Assembly: GCF_900101345.1 (NCBI RefSeq)
Contig: NZ_FMUX01000013.1
Span: 62,001-126,000 of the forward strand
Direction of reading: 5' to 3'
Source: Desulfoluna spongiiphila
GTDB taxonomy: Bacteria > Desulfobacterota > Desulfobacteria > Desulfobacterales > Desulfolunaceae
Length of the DNA: 64,000 nt
The position numbers and the translations under genes were made by a program. Of the stretch, positions 1 through 7,586 are shown in pieces (position 1 is the stretch's first letter; each line of letters opens with the position of its first letter). The notes under the pieces are model-generated. The model saw nothing but the letters and a program-made list of their open reading frames with translations, was not told the origin of the DNA and did not search any database.

Positions 1-77
1 TGAATGACGTTGGGGTTTTGGGCATCGTTTGGGCCGCGACCTTCGAAAAAACCGAGAAAGATCGACTGAAACGGAGC

Positions 78-100
78 GCCGCACTCCGGTGCGGCTTTTT
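78..100 (+). terminator. Intrinsic terminator of a gene left of the window
   Basis: A GCCGCAC/GTGCGGC stem with a short loop is followed by TTTTT. No gene in the window lies upstream, so it probably ends a transcript entering from the left. Its left arm also belongs to a longer 15-bp inverted repeat (73-87 with 126-140). Confidence 0.7.
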
Positions 101-206
101 AGTCCGTCGCTGCCCGTGCCGCGCAGGAGTGCGGCGCTCCAGGGGATAAGGGGGGTTGGGCGGTTATGGAAATATGCCGATGGTCCAAACGATGATGAAG
201 GCCGAC

Positions 207-340
207 GTTTGATTTAAAGGCGGATGTGATTTGACCCGGGGAACGAGGGGTAAAGTGCTTCCGCAACCTGGGGCCCAGAGGATCCTTCCCGGGCCGCCGG
301 AGGCAGGCTTTTCCATGCACCTAAACCATAGAAGGTGCCA
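207..340 (+). repeat. Partial copy of the dispersed MITE-like repeat
   Basis: Right-hand part of the element described at 20265-20475. It carries the GGCGGATGTGATTT segment, the GGAACGAGGGG hairpin half and the terminal CCGCCGGAGGC, then an ACCATAGAAGG tail that is shared with the copies near 10340, 32050 and 39420. The left terminus is missing. It fills the gap in front of the first gene, so 1-363 holds only this repeat, the terminator at 78-100 and an inverted repeat. Confidence 0.7.
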
Positions 341-363
341 ATAAAACAAGGATATGAAAACAT

Positions 364-1029
364 ATGTACAAGGCGATTGTATATAAGGAGTGGATCAAGC
401 TGCGCTGGTTCCTTCTGATCATGCTGGGAATTACCCTGGCCGTTCATTTGAAGATATTCATCATGCTCCGGTCGGCCGTGGTGGCCAAAGGGGCGTACCA
501 TCTTTGGTACATGGCAGCCGTGAAGCAGGCCGTTTTTTACGGGGACATCATGTGGCTGGCGCCTTTCATCGGGCTGGTGACTGCCCTTGCGCAATTCGTG
601 CCGGAGACGGGTAAAAGTCGGCTTCGCATTCTTTTTCATCTTCCCTTGCCCCATGATGTGTCCCTTGTCTGCATGCTGGGGGTGGGGTGCCTCTGGGTGG
701 GTGGGCTCTGCGGGGTCAGCGCGCTGTGCCTTGCCGTGACCATGGGGACCTACTTTCCCCCGGAGCTCGTCATGAGCGCTCTGGTGACTGCCGCACCCTG
801 GTTTCTTGCCTCGGTACCCGCCTATTTCGGGACGGTGCTGGCCATGGTGGAGACGGCCTGGTGGCGCAAAGTGGTCTATGGGGTGGTGGCTTACGGGCTG
901 GTGCTTTTGATGATGAAAGAGACCATGGGCTTTTTTGAATGGTCACTGGGCTGGTATGCCCTGGCGTTTGCCCTTTACCTGCCCACGGTTCTTCTGCCCG
1001 CCCATCGTTTTAAAAGGGGGATTGTCTGA
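364..1029 (+). CDS. ABC-2-like membrane permease subunit
   Basis: A 221-residue integral membrane protein with about six hydrophobic segments (roughly residues 14-32, 56-80, 98-122, 135-160, 165-185 and 190-208) and a short basic N terminus (MYKAIVYKEW). The opening and topology resemble ABC-2-type or gliding-type permease subunits. The next gene overlaps it by ATGA, so the two are translationally coupled. An ATP-binding partner would be expected upstream, but only a terminator and a repeat are visible there. An AAGGAT ribosome-binding site lies near 350. The transported substrate is unknown. Confidence 0.6.
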   Translation: MYKAIVYKEWIKLRWFLLIMLGITLAVHLKIFIMLRSAVVAKGAYHLWYMAAVKQAVFYGDIMWLAPFIGLVTALAQFVPETGKSRLRILFHLPLPHDVSLVCMLGVGCLWVGGLCGVSALCLAVTMGTYFPPELVMSALVTAAPWFLASVPAYFGTVLAMVETAWWRKVVYGVVAYGLVLLMMKETMGFFEWSLGWYALAFALYLPTVLLPAHRFKRGIV

Positions 1030-2267
1030 TGCTCAAGGTTTCACGAATTGCCATACTCCTTCTCATGACGCTGGTGTGTGCCATCTACGTCCCGGAGCAG
1101 GTGCGGCGGCTGCTTGTGGAGAGGTCGTTTTCTCCGTTTATCCTCTACAGTTCACCCCTGAAGACATTTTTGGTTCGTGACAGGGATAAAGACACCGGGC
1201 AGCCCCGGATGACAGATCTCTCCGGAAAGGAGTACACCCGAAAAGAGTTTGAGACGGCCCTGCCCATGTTTTTCTATAAGGATCTGGCTGCCTGGGGCTG
1301 CCTGCCTGAATCCGTGGACGGGGTGAAGGTGACCTATAAAAAGGTGGCCATGAATCGCCAGGTGCTGAGTCTTCGGCCGCGCACCCTGAACAGTCCGGTG
1401 GCGCCCCTTTATCCTTTGTATGAGTCCGCCTCGGGGTTTACCCAGCTGGAGGAACCCGATTCCATGTTTAGGGTGACAGGGGCCTTTGAGTTCATCGATG
1501 CCGAGACCAACGCGGTGGATGAAAACCGATCGGCTCGTTTTACCGGGGCCTTGGCAGGCAAGGGGTTTGTCTTTCCTGCACAGGGCATTTTCGGCAACCC
1601 CACGGCCCGGAAGCCCTTTGACGAGGGGTATTTTATCACCGACGCAAAGGGGAGCCTGTTTCATCTGAAGATGGTGGGTGGCAACCCCTGGGTGAAAAAC
1701 ACCGGCCTGGCTCCTTCCAGCGGCATTCGCTATATCGGCATGGACGAAAACCCCCGGCGGGAATTTTACGGCCTGATGATCGAGGGCAACGGCACGGCAA
1801 GCCTTCTCTCCTGGGATACCTACACGCCCATTGTGCTTCCCCTTAAAGGCTACGATCCGGACACCATGAGCCTTGCCGTGTACTGCGACCTTCTGAAGCG
1901 GAGCTTTGTGGTGACGGACAAAAAGGCCGTGCGGGTCTGGGTGACGGATCGGCAGTACCGCCCCACGGCCTCCCATACATATCTTCTGGCGGAGAAAAAG
2001 GGCCGGGAGCTCATGAAGCGCCTCTTTCCGCTCCGGGTTGTCCGGGCAACGGGTGAGAGTGGCTTCGCGCTTCTGGATTTCAACTGGAGCCTTGAGGCGT
2101 GGGCAATGTCTCTTTTCTGTGTTGCCCTGATGATGGGGTGGCGGGTCAGGCAACATCGGGGGGCGCGTCACCCCGAAGACCTCCTGCTTGTTCTCTTGAC
2201 AGGCGGCTGCGGGCTGTTGGCCGTGGCCCTGGCGGGCTGCCTGCCGAGCCGGGACGTCGTGCGTTGA
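1029..2267 (+). CDS. DUF4857-like membrane-anchored protein
   Basis: 412 residues, coupled to the permease by a 4-bp overlap. There is one N-terminal membrane segment (about 5-24), a long extracytoplasmic domain (about 30-345) and two hydrophobic segments near the C terminus (about 350-370 and 380-402). The region around YTRKEFETALPMFFYKDL matches my memory of the DUF4857 family, which is found beside ABC permeases. It is probably the accessory subunit of the same transporter. Function unknown; the family name is from recall and needs a profile search. Confidence 0.55.
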   Translation: MLKVSRIAILLLMTLVCAIYVPEQVRRLLVERSFSPFILYSSPLKTFLVRDRDKDTGQPRMTDLSGKEYTRKEFETALPMFFYKDLAAWGCLPESVDGVKVTYKKVAMNRQVLSLRPRTLNSPVAPLYPLYESASGFTQLEEPDSMFRVTGAFEFIDAETNAVDENRSARFTGALAGKGFVFPAQGIFGNPTARKPFDEGYFITDAKGSLFHLKMVGGNPWVKNTGLAPSSGIRYIGMDENPRREFYGLMIEGNGTASLLSWDTYTPIVLPLKGYDPDTMSLAVYCDLLKRSFVVTDKKAVRVWVTDRQYRPTASHTYLLAEKKGRELMKRLFPLRVVRATGESGFALLDFNWSLEAWAMSLFCVALMMGWRVRQHRGARHPEDLLLVLLTGGCGLLAVALAGCLPSRDVVR

Positions 2268-2285
2268 CGGTGTGCCCGGAAGACG

Positions 2286-2318
2286 AAAAAGGCCGCAGCA
2301 TATGCTGCGGCCTTTTTT
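2286..2318. terminator. Bidirectional intrinsic terminator
   Basis: An AAAAAGGCCGCAGCA/TGCTGCGGCCTTTTTT hairpin lies exactly between two convergent genes. The A-run on one side and T-run on the other let it work for both. Confidence 0.9.
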
Positions 2319-2334
2319 GGTGTTGTGCAGGTCT

Positions 2335-3138
2335 TTATTCGGGCAGGGCCAGACGCACCAGCTCAAGGACCTCTGCTTCGGGGAGCCTCTCGTTGGTCTT
2401 GGCCACAAAGCCGGTCTTGTGGGTGAACCGGATATCGGGCCGTCCCTGGAGTTTGGCGAAGTTGACCTCCGGGGCGTTGTCAAAGCGCATGAGTTTCCAG
2501 CCGTCCCCCCGGCTGTCCCGGGTGATGCAGACCGCAGCCGGGTCTGCCTGGCGGAAGTTGAACTCCTGGGCTCCTTCCGAATCGTCGGTGTCGCCGATGA
2601 GGATTCCGTAACCGTTGATGGTTACCCGTTTTGCCCTGGACCACAGGGCCAGCTGGTCCGTGAGCCTCTGTGCGCTGTCCAGGGCCTTTCGGCCGAACCG
2701 GCGCATGATGGGAATCAGAGGGTCGGGGTCGGCTGCGAACATGTCGAGCATCCAGCCTTCCATGGGGCTGTAGGTGGTGCGCAATTCAGTGGTGCCGATT
2801 TCTGCCCCAACCTTTGCGGGGCCGAAGCGGTCGATGCGGTCTTTAAAACGCCACCAGGGAAGGGCGGAAAGGGAGGATGCGCATCCCAGGGCCTCGGCCA
2901 CCAGCACGAAGCTTGCGGAGAGTTCGATGTTCTGGTGGTGGTCGTAGTTGCGTTTTGCCGGGTCGTAGTCTTCGCCGATGTCCACCACCCAGGTGGCGGG
3001 ATCGGCCACCTCTTCGGCTGTGGGCTCTCGTCTCTCAATGGTAAAGTCGGTGTCGGGGTGTGCGGCCAGAATAAGGCAGAGGGCGAAAAATTCGTCAAAA
3101 TGTGAGGAACCCGGGTGGGTGATGATCAGCTCGGTCAA
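2335..3138 (-). CDS. MYG1/UPF0160-family metal-dependent hydrolase
   Basis: 267 residues from a TTG start at 3138, chosen because AAGGGAG precedes it and because homologues start just before the THxGxxHxDE motif. N-terminal THPGSSHFDEFFA and VVDIGEDYDPAKRNYDHHQ match the metal-binding motifs of the MYG1 family, DHH-related proteins whose eukaryotic members are 3'-5' exoribonucleases. The bacterial role is not settled. It is monocistronic, ends at the shared terminator and diverges from the MORN-protein gene. No key motif residue appears lost. Confidence 0.75.
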   Translation of the reverse strand: MTELIITHPGSSHFDEFFALCLILAAHPDTDFTIERREPTAEEVADPATWVVDIGEDYDPAKRNYDHHQNIELSASFVLVAEALGCASSLSALPWWRFKDRIDRFGPAKVGAEIGTTELRTTYSPMEGWMLDMFAADPDPLIPIMRRFGRKALDSAQRLTDQLALWSRAKRVTINGYGILIGDTDDSEGAQEFNFRQADPAAVCITRDSRGDGWKLMRFDNAPEVNFAKLQGRPDIRFTHKTGFVAKTNERLPEAEVLELVRLALPE

Positions 3139-3575
3139 AGCGGTCTCCCTTTTTATCGTATCGGTCGCTTTGGTGATTTGGGGTCGGTCGGGAAGCGTAC
3201 GAAGGAAGGGGCCTGGCGCGGCACACACCGCTGTCGGTCCGTTCCGCACTGCTGAACGGTTCTCTTCCAAGCCACCAAAGATTGTTATGGATGTCAGGCA
3301 TTGTCAGCCGAGTGTATTGCTGGTTGGAAACTCAAAAAAGATTAGACGTTACCTCATGCAGTGATAAATGGCAATAAAAGAATGGGGAAGGTATCAGACG
3401 GAGTCTGCCGGAATTCAAAGGATACAGAGATGTCGGCACGGTTGGCGGTTTGACAAACCCTTGGCCTATGGGATATTAAAACGAATTTACTTATGCCAGC
3501 CCAATGGGTCGTGCATGGCTTTCATGGGGCATGCGGGGCTTCATCCAGGGCAGAACCTCAAAAGGGTGACAATTG
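3139..3575. other. Divergent intergenic region, no gene seen
   Basis: This 437-bp spacer separates the divergent MYG1-like and MORN genes and must hold both promoters. I see no convincing gene, repeat or structured RNA. The only reading frame of note runs into the MORN gene out of frame and lacks coding character. Confidence 0.5.
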
Positions 3576-4973
3576 ATGATAAAAAAATTGACGGTGAACG
3601 CACTGGCCATCTGTTTTCTTGCCGGTGCTTCCGCCGCATACGCCGATGGCTCCGGTACCTGTGAAAGCGGTGATTGCGAAGGCGGGCAGGGCGTGTATCA
3701 CTACGCTGACGGCGGAAGTTATGAGGGCGCCTTTAAAAAGGGTGTCGCCTCGGGCAGCGGGGTACGGGTGTTCAAGGACGGTACCCGGTACGTGGGTCAG
3801 GTGGAAGGCGGCATTCCCGAGGGTGTGGGGGAGATGATCTTTCCCGACGGCACCCGCTACATGGGGGGCTTTGACGACGGCCTGCAGGTGGGCCACGGGA
3901 CCGTGGTCTACGGAGACGGCAGGCGGTTCACCGGCTCCTTTGCCGGCGGTCGGCCCAGCGGGCATGGAACCCTCATCTTTAAAGATGGAAAGCGCCTGAC
4001 GGGTGCCTTCAAAGAGGGGGTGCCCCAGGGGCAGGGCGTGCTTTTTTTTGTTGAGGGCGCCGTTTACAGCGGTGAGTTCCACAAAGGGCGCATGGAGGGG
4101 GAAGGGACCCTTGTCTATGCCGACGGCCATGTCTACGTGGGGGCCTTTACCAACGACACCATGAACGGGAACGGCGTTTTGACCGCTCCGGACGGCAGCA
4201 CCCTCAAAGGGGAGTTCGTGGACGGGCACTTAGAGGGAGAAGGGGAGATCGCTTTTCCCGGTGGGACCCTTTATACCGGCAGCATCGTCAATGAGAAGAT
4301 GCAGGGCAAAGGGGTTCTTGTGGAGCCTGACGGTACCCGGTACGAAGGGATGTTCGAGGACAACCGGTTCCATGGGAAGGGCACCGTCACCTATCCGGAC
4401 GGTGCCACGTTTACCGGGCCCTTTATTGAAGACAAAATTGCGGGCAAGGGACAGTGGACATTTACCGACGGAGCCCGGTTTTTCGGGTACATGAAAGACG
4501 CCCGGGTCATGGAGGGCAAGGGCGTGTACACGTCGCCCGACGGGACCCGCTACGACGGCCGTTTCCATGAAAACCTCTTCGAGGGGGAGGGCACCCTCAC
4601 CACCTCGGAGGGAACACGGTATGAGGGCTCATTTCATGAGGGGCTTATGCGGGGTGTGGTCAGTGTCTTTTATTCCGACGGGGCACGATACTCCGGAGAG
4701 GTCAAAGACTTGAAACCCCATGGCGTCGGCACCATGACCTTTGCCGACGGGGGCAGCTATACCGGTCTTTTTGCCGGGGGGCTCTTTGACGGGGAGGGGT
4801 CGCGAAAACTCATCGACGGCACCGAACTGAGCGGAACGTGGGTTCAAGGGAAGCCCGACGGGGTGATGACGTCACGCACATCGGACGGGACCACCCAGTC
4901 TGTCAGGTACGCAAACGGGCAGCCGGTGACGGCTGCGGACCAGGGCCCAGGAACTTCTGGTGCCTCTCAGTAG
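3576..4973 (+). CDS. Secreted MORN-repeat protein, 17 repeats
   Basis: 465 residues. The ATG at 3576 follows AAGGGTG at a good distance; a TTG one codon earlier is less likely. The N terminus is a signal peptide (basic MIKK, hydrophobic core, AYA cleavage site near residue 22). About 17 tandem MORN units of about 23 residues follow (pattern DGxxYxGxFxxGxxxGxG), filling residues 33-430, then a Thr/Ser/Gln-rich tail. MORN sheets form long beta-hairpin solenoids that bind lipid or protein. Export makes a periplasmic or surface scaffold likely. A small gene follows after 27 bp. Confidence 0.85.
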   Translation: MIKKLTVNALAICFLAGASAAYADGSGTCESGDCEGGQGVYHYADGGSYEGAFKKGVASGSGVRVFKDGTRYVGQVEGGIPEGVGEMIFPDGTRYMGGFDDGLQVGHGTVVYGDGRRFTGSFAGGRPSGHGTLIFKDGKRLTGAFKEGVPQGQGVLFFVEGAVYSGEFHKGRMEGEGTLVYADGHVYVGAFTNDTMNGNGVLTAPDGSTLKGEFVDGHLEGEGEIAFPGGTLYTGSIVNEKMQGKGVLVEPDGTRYEGMFEDNRFHGKGTVTYPDGATFTGPFIEDKIAGKGQWTFTDGARFFGYMKDARVMEGKGVYTSPDGTRYDGRFHENLFEGEGTLTTSEGTRYEGSFHEGLMRGVVSVFYSDGARYSGEVKDLKPHGVGTMTFADGGSYTGLFAGGLFDGEGSRKLIDGTELSGTWVQGKPDGVMTSRTSDGTTQSVRYANGQPVTAADQGPGTSGASQ

Positions 4974-5000
4974 AGCGATACGAACACTGGAGGGAAGCTG

Positions 5001-5174
5001 ATGAAGATGGCATCGACGGATGAGCAGATCCTTCGCGCAGCGAAGGAAATTGTCGTAAAATTTATTGAGGTGGGGCGGGTCTCCCCCACGGGCTTTGACG
5101 AGGCGTTCAAACAGATCTACAGCTCGGTGGCCTCTGCGGTGAAAAAAGAGGCCCCGCCTTCAGGGGCTGAGTAG
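5001..5174 (+). CDS. Small conserved helical protein
   Basis: 57 residues, starting at ATG 5001 after a good GGAGGG ribosome-binding site. The sequence is amphipathic helix (ILRAAKEIVVKFIEVG) followed by RVSPTGFDEAFKQIYSSV, a pattern I recall from small uncharacterised deltaproteobacterial proteins. It lies 27 bp after the MORN gene and before a strong terminator, so the two form an operon. No catalytic motif, signal or membrane segment is visible. It may be a cytosolic adaptor or regulator. Confidence 0.7.
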   Translation: MKMASTDEQILRAAKEIVVKFIEVGRVSPTGFDEAFKQIYSSVASAVKKEAPPSGAE

Positions 5175-5198
5175 CCGCACCGCACCACGACAACCTTA

Positions 5199-5236
5199 AA
5201 ACGCCCTTCAGGACGGGTCCTGAAGGGCGTTTTTTG
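5199..5236. terminator. Intrinsic terminator between convergent genes
   Basis: ACGCCCTTCAGGA/TCCTGAAGGGCGT stem followed by TTTTT. It ends the MORN operon and, in reverse, the transglutaminase-like gene. Confidence 0.9.
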
Positions 5237-5279
5237 TTTTTGCCTGCTTTCAGGCCATGTAAGGCACGCTGGCGAGTGG

Positions 5280-5984
5280 CTACTCCGCTTCGGCTTCCCT
5301 TGAAAAATCACCGAGGACGGTTTCTCCGCCCAGGCTTTCCAGGGTTTTGAACAGGGTGGGGTAGGCGGCCAGTGAGGCGTTGATGATCTCATCCACCGGG
5401 ATGTCGTCGTAGGGTCCCCGGTCCAGGACATACTCCATGTGTTTACGGCCTTCTGAGTCAAAGGGGTGGAAAAGGCAGTTGTTTTCCCCGTCGAACTCCA
5501 GGGGGTGGACACCGAATTTTGAGCACAGGGAGGCGTTGAAGGTCGGGGTGACCTTGATCCAGCGGCCGTCCAGAAAAATTTCCGAATAGCCGTGGTAGAC
5601 AAACAGGTCTGTGCCCATGAGCTCCCTCAGGCGCCGGGTGCTCAGGTGGTTTTTTACGTCGGCGAACCCCAGGCGCGCGGGAATCCCTGCGGCTCGTGCG
5701 GCGGCCGTGAACACAAGGGCTTTGGCAACGCAGTATCCCCGGCCTTTTTTCAGGACGGAGCTGGCTCGCATGCCGTCCGGGCTGAGGTCGTAGTAGTACG
5801 GATCATAAAGGACATCGTCGCGAACGGAATCAAAGAGCGCCATGGCCTTCTCTTTGTCGGACGTGAGCCCTTTGATACGGGGGCTGACGTAGCTGGCGAT
5901 GGTCTCTGAGTCGCAGTCGATGTGGTGGGTGGGGGACAGATAGCGGGTACGTTCTTCGTCGGAGAGTCTCATCTTGGTCACCAT
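5280..5984 (-). CDS. Transglutaminase-like (papain-fold) protein
   Basis: About 234 residues from ATG 5984; ATG 5972 is an alternative, and neither has a strong ribosome-binding site. The catalytic Cys lies in GRGYCVAKALVFTAAAR and the His in VYHGYSEIFLDGRWIKV, as in the transglutaminase-core fold. The position that is usually Asp (DPT) reads TPTFN here. Related bacterial proteins with TPxFN occur, so this may mark a subfamily rather than a dead enzyme. No signal peptide, so it is probably cytosolic, acting as a protease, amidase or cross-linker on an unknown substrate. Confidence 0.7.
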   Translation of the reverse strand: MVTKMRLSDEERTRYLSPTHHIDCDSETIASYVSPRIKGLTSDKEKAMALFDSVRDDVLYDPYYYDLSPDGMRASSVLKKGRGYCVAKALVFTAAARAAGIPARLGFADVKNHLSTRRLRELMGTDLFVYHGYSEIFLDGRWIKVTPTFNASLCSKFGVHPLEFDGENNCLFHPFDSEGRKHMEYVLDRGPYDDIPVDEIINASLAAYPTLFKTLESLGGETVLGDFSREAEAE

Positions 5985-6436
5985 GTTTTCTGTGTGATGT
6001 GTATGTATTCGATCCCTGACTTCTTGCGCTACGGATGTGGCGATGGCCCCACCTGCGGGGAATCGGCCACCTTTTGCCAGTATTTCACAATACATGCCGT
6101 CTGTGGTATCGCCTTTTTTCCTTTTTTGGGGAAAGGTTGGGTGGTGATGGTGCTCTAAAGATTTGATTTTATGAGTGATTACTTGTTTTTGGCGGCAGGT
6201 TCCCTGGGCGGTGACGAACCGGTCCTGCCGGAGGAAAATGCAGGTGACATGCCCTGTGTTGCTTTCCGGGGAAGCTGCAGGGCGCCATGGTACCCGGTAC
6301 ATGCGGTCCCCCGGCCCGTTTACACCAGGCGGGGACGGGCCATTAAAGTTTTGTTCAGGAAAGGCGATAAAATAGAAGAGCAGGTGAGTGCCCCTTAATT
6401 GATCAGGATGCCTTGGGAAAGGGTATGGGAACGGGT
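5985..6436. other. Divergent intergenic region, no gene seen
   Basis: A 452-bp spacer between the divergent transglutaminase-like and lipoprotein genes. Reading frames here lack ribosome-binding sites and recognisable domains. I see no repeat copy. Confidence 0.45.
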
Positions 6437-7324
6437 ATGAAAAACGGATTCAAGCGTGATGCAAGGCGGGTGATGTGGGTTTTGGTGGCCCTTGTTCTTG
6501 TTGCCTGCGACAAAGAGCCCCCGGAGCGCGACATGATTGTGGGGCCGTGGAAAGACACCATCGCCAGCTATCACACCATCATCTCCTTTCGGTCCAACGG
6601 GAGCTTTGGCATCATCAGGCTCGTGGAAGGGCAGCATTCCAAGATTGACGAGAAGGCAGAGAGGGTGAAAGTCGACGGCAAGTGGAAGCTTCTGCCGCCG
6701 GAGATGGAAGGGGACCCCCTGCTTTTGATCATGACACCGGAGATGGTGGTGGGCGATACGCCCTGGGCGGTGGACACTCCGGTGACCTACCTCATCGAGC
6801 GGCTCACACGGAACAGCATGCTGCTTCGCCCGTCCGGCGGTGAGCGCATCACCTGGGATCGTCTGAGAAGCACCAAGGCACCGGAGGAAGAGGACGGCAT
6901 ACCCCTGACGCAGGTGCCCACCGGGCCGCTCGTGGTGGGGCTGACCAAAGAGCGCCTGAATGAGGATAACCGCTACCTGTGCGTGCAGTTGATCCTTACG
7001 GTCAATGACGTCGAGGGCCTGCGCTATGTGGAGCCCGAGGACACGTCGGTCGGAGGGGCCCCCGGCGCCTACCGCCTGCACCCGAGCCTCCTTGAAGCCC
7101 TGGTGCTGCACATGAGCCGCCTCTCGTACCGGGACGTGCGCAGCTTGAAACGGTTCCACGAGGTCCGGGCTGATTTCATCCGGATCCTTACGCCCTACCT
7201 GGGCTCCCACCTCCAGGATATCAAGGTGGTCAAGGTCGTGGTGACATCCACCCGGGAAGGGGTGAGCGAGTTTGTCGGCGAGTTTGCCCCGGAAAAGGTG
7301 ATTGCACCCGAGGCAGGGTCCTGA
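6437..7324 (+). CDS. Lipoprotein with a FliL-like C-terminal half
   Basis: 295 residues from ATG 6437 (two in-frame upstream starts at 6413 and 6425 would add a short non-signal extension). The N terminus is a lipoprotein signal ending in the lipobox LVAC, with Cys near residue 24. Residues 35-140 look like a beta-rich lipocalin-type domain. Residues 180-275 (YLCVQLILTVNDV, a helix with SYRDVRSLKRFHEVR, then IKVVKVVVTS) resemble the periplasmic domain of FliL. It is not near flagellar genes. Asp follows the lipobox Cys, which under the E. coli rule suggests inner-membrane retention. Confidence 0.6.
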   Translation: MKNGFKRDARRVMWVLVALVLVACDKEPPERDMIVGPWKDTIASYHTIISFRSNGSFGIIRLVEGQHSKIDEKAERVKVDGKWKLLPPEMEGDPLLLIMTPEMVVGDTPWAVDTPVTYLIERLTRNSMLLRPSGGERITWDRLRSTKAPEEEDGIPLTQVPTGPLVVGLTKERLNEDNRYLCVQLILTVNDVEGLRYVEPEDTSVGGAPGAYRLHPSLLEALVLHMSRLSYRDVRSLKRFHEVRADFIRILTPYLGSHLQDIKVVKVVVTSTREGVSEFVGEFAPEKVIAPEAGS

Positions 7325-7374
7325 CCCTGCCGGCCCCTAAGCGGGGCACCTGGGTGCGCCTTCCTCTTTTTTTT

Positions 7375-7572
7375 GTAACTATTCAGCTTATGCCTCCGGC
7401 GGCCCTGCCGGGGGCTAAACTTTTAAAAAGTTTAACAAACAGGTTCAGGCCAATCTGGATTAAAGGCGGATGTGATTTTCCCCGAGGAACGAGGGGAAAA
7501 ACGCATTCGCAACCTGCTTTCAAGGTGGCACACCTTGCCGCCGGAGGCTGCTTTTTAAAAGCTGAATGGTCC
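7375..7572 (+). repeat. Complete MITE-like element, copy 2
   Basis: Begins GTAACTATTCAGCT and ends AGCTGAATGGTCC, giving an imperfect terminal inverted repeat; just inside lie GCCTCCGGCGG and CCGCCGGAGGC, also inverted. Internal palindromes are AAACTTTT/AAAAGTTT, TTTTCCCC/GGGGAAAA and CAAGGTG/CACCTTG. It is flanked by CTTTTTT on both sides, consistent with a target duplication in the T-tract after the lipoprotein gene. Confidence 0.8.
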
Positions 7573-7586
7573 CTTTTTTAAGTGTT

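Noticed and set aside
1152..2483. Long minus frame across the DUF4857-like gene and the terminator
   Set aside because: It would run straight through a strong terminator and two genes; no coding signature.
3368..3664. Small frame overlapping the MORN gene start
   Set aside because: Out of frame with the MORN gene, no ribosome-binding site, basic low-complexity translation.
3645..4870. Regular 69-bp periodicity that could suggest a CRISPR array
   Set aside because: The period is the 23-residue MORN repeat in an intact frame; the units are diverged at DNA level and have no spacers.
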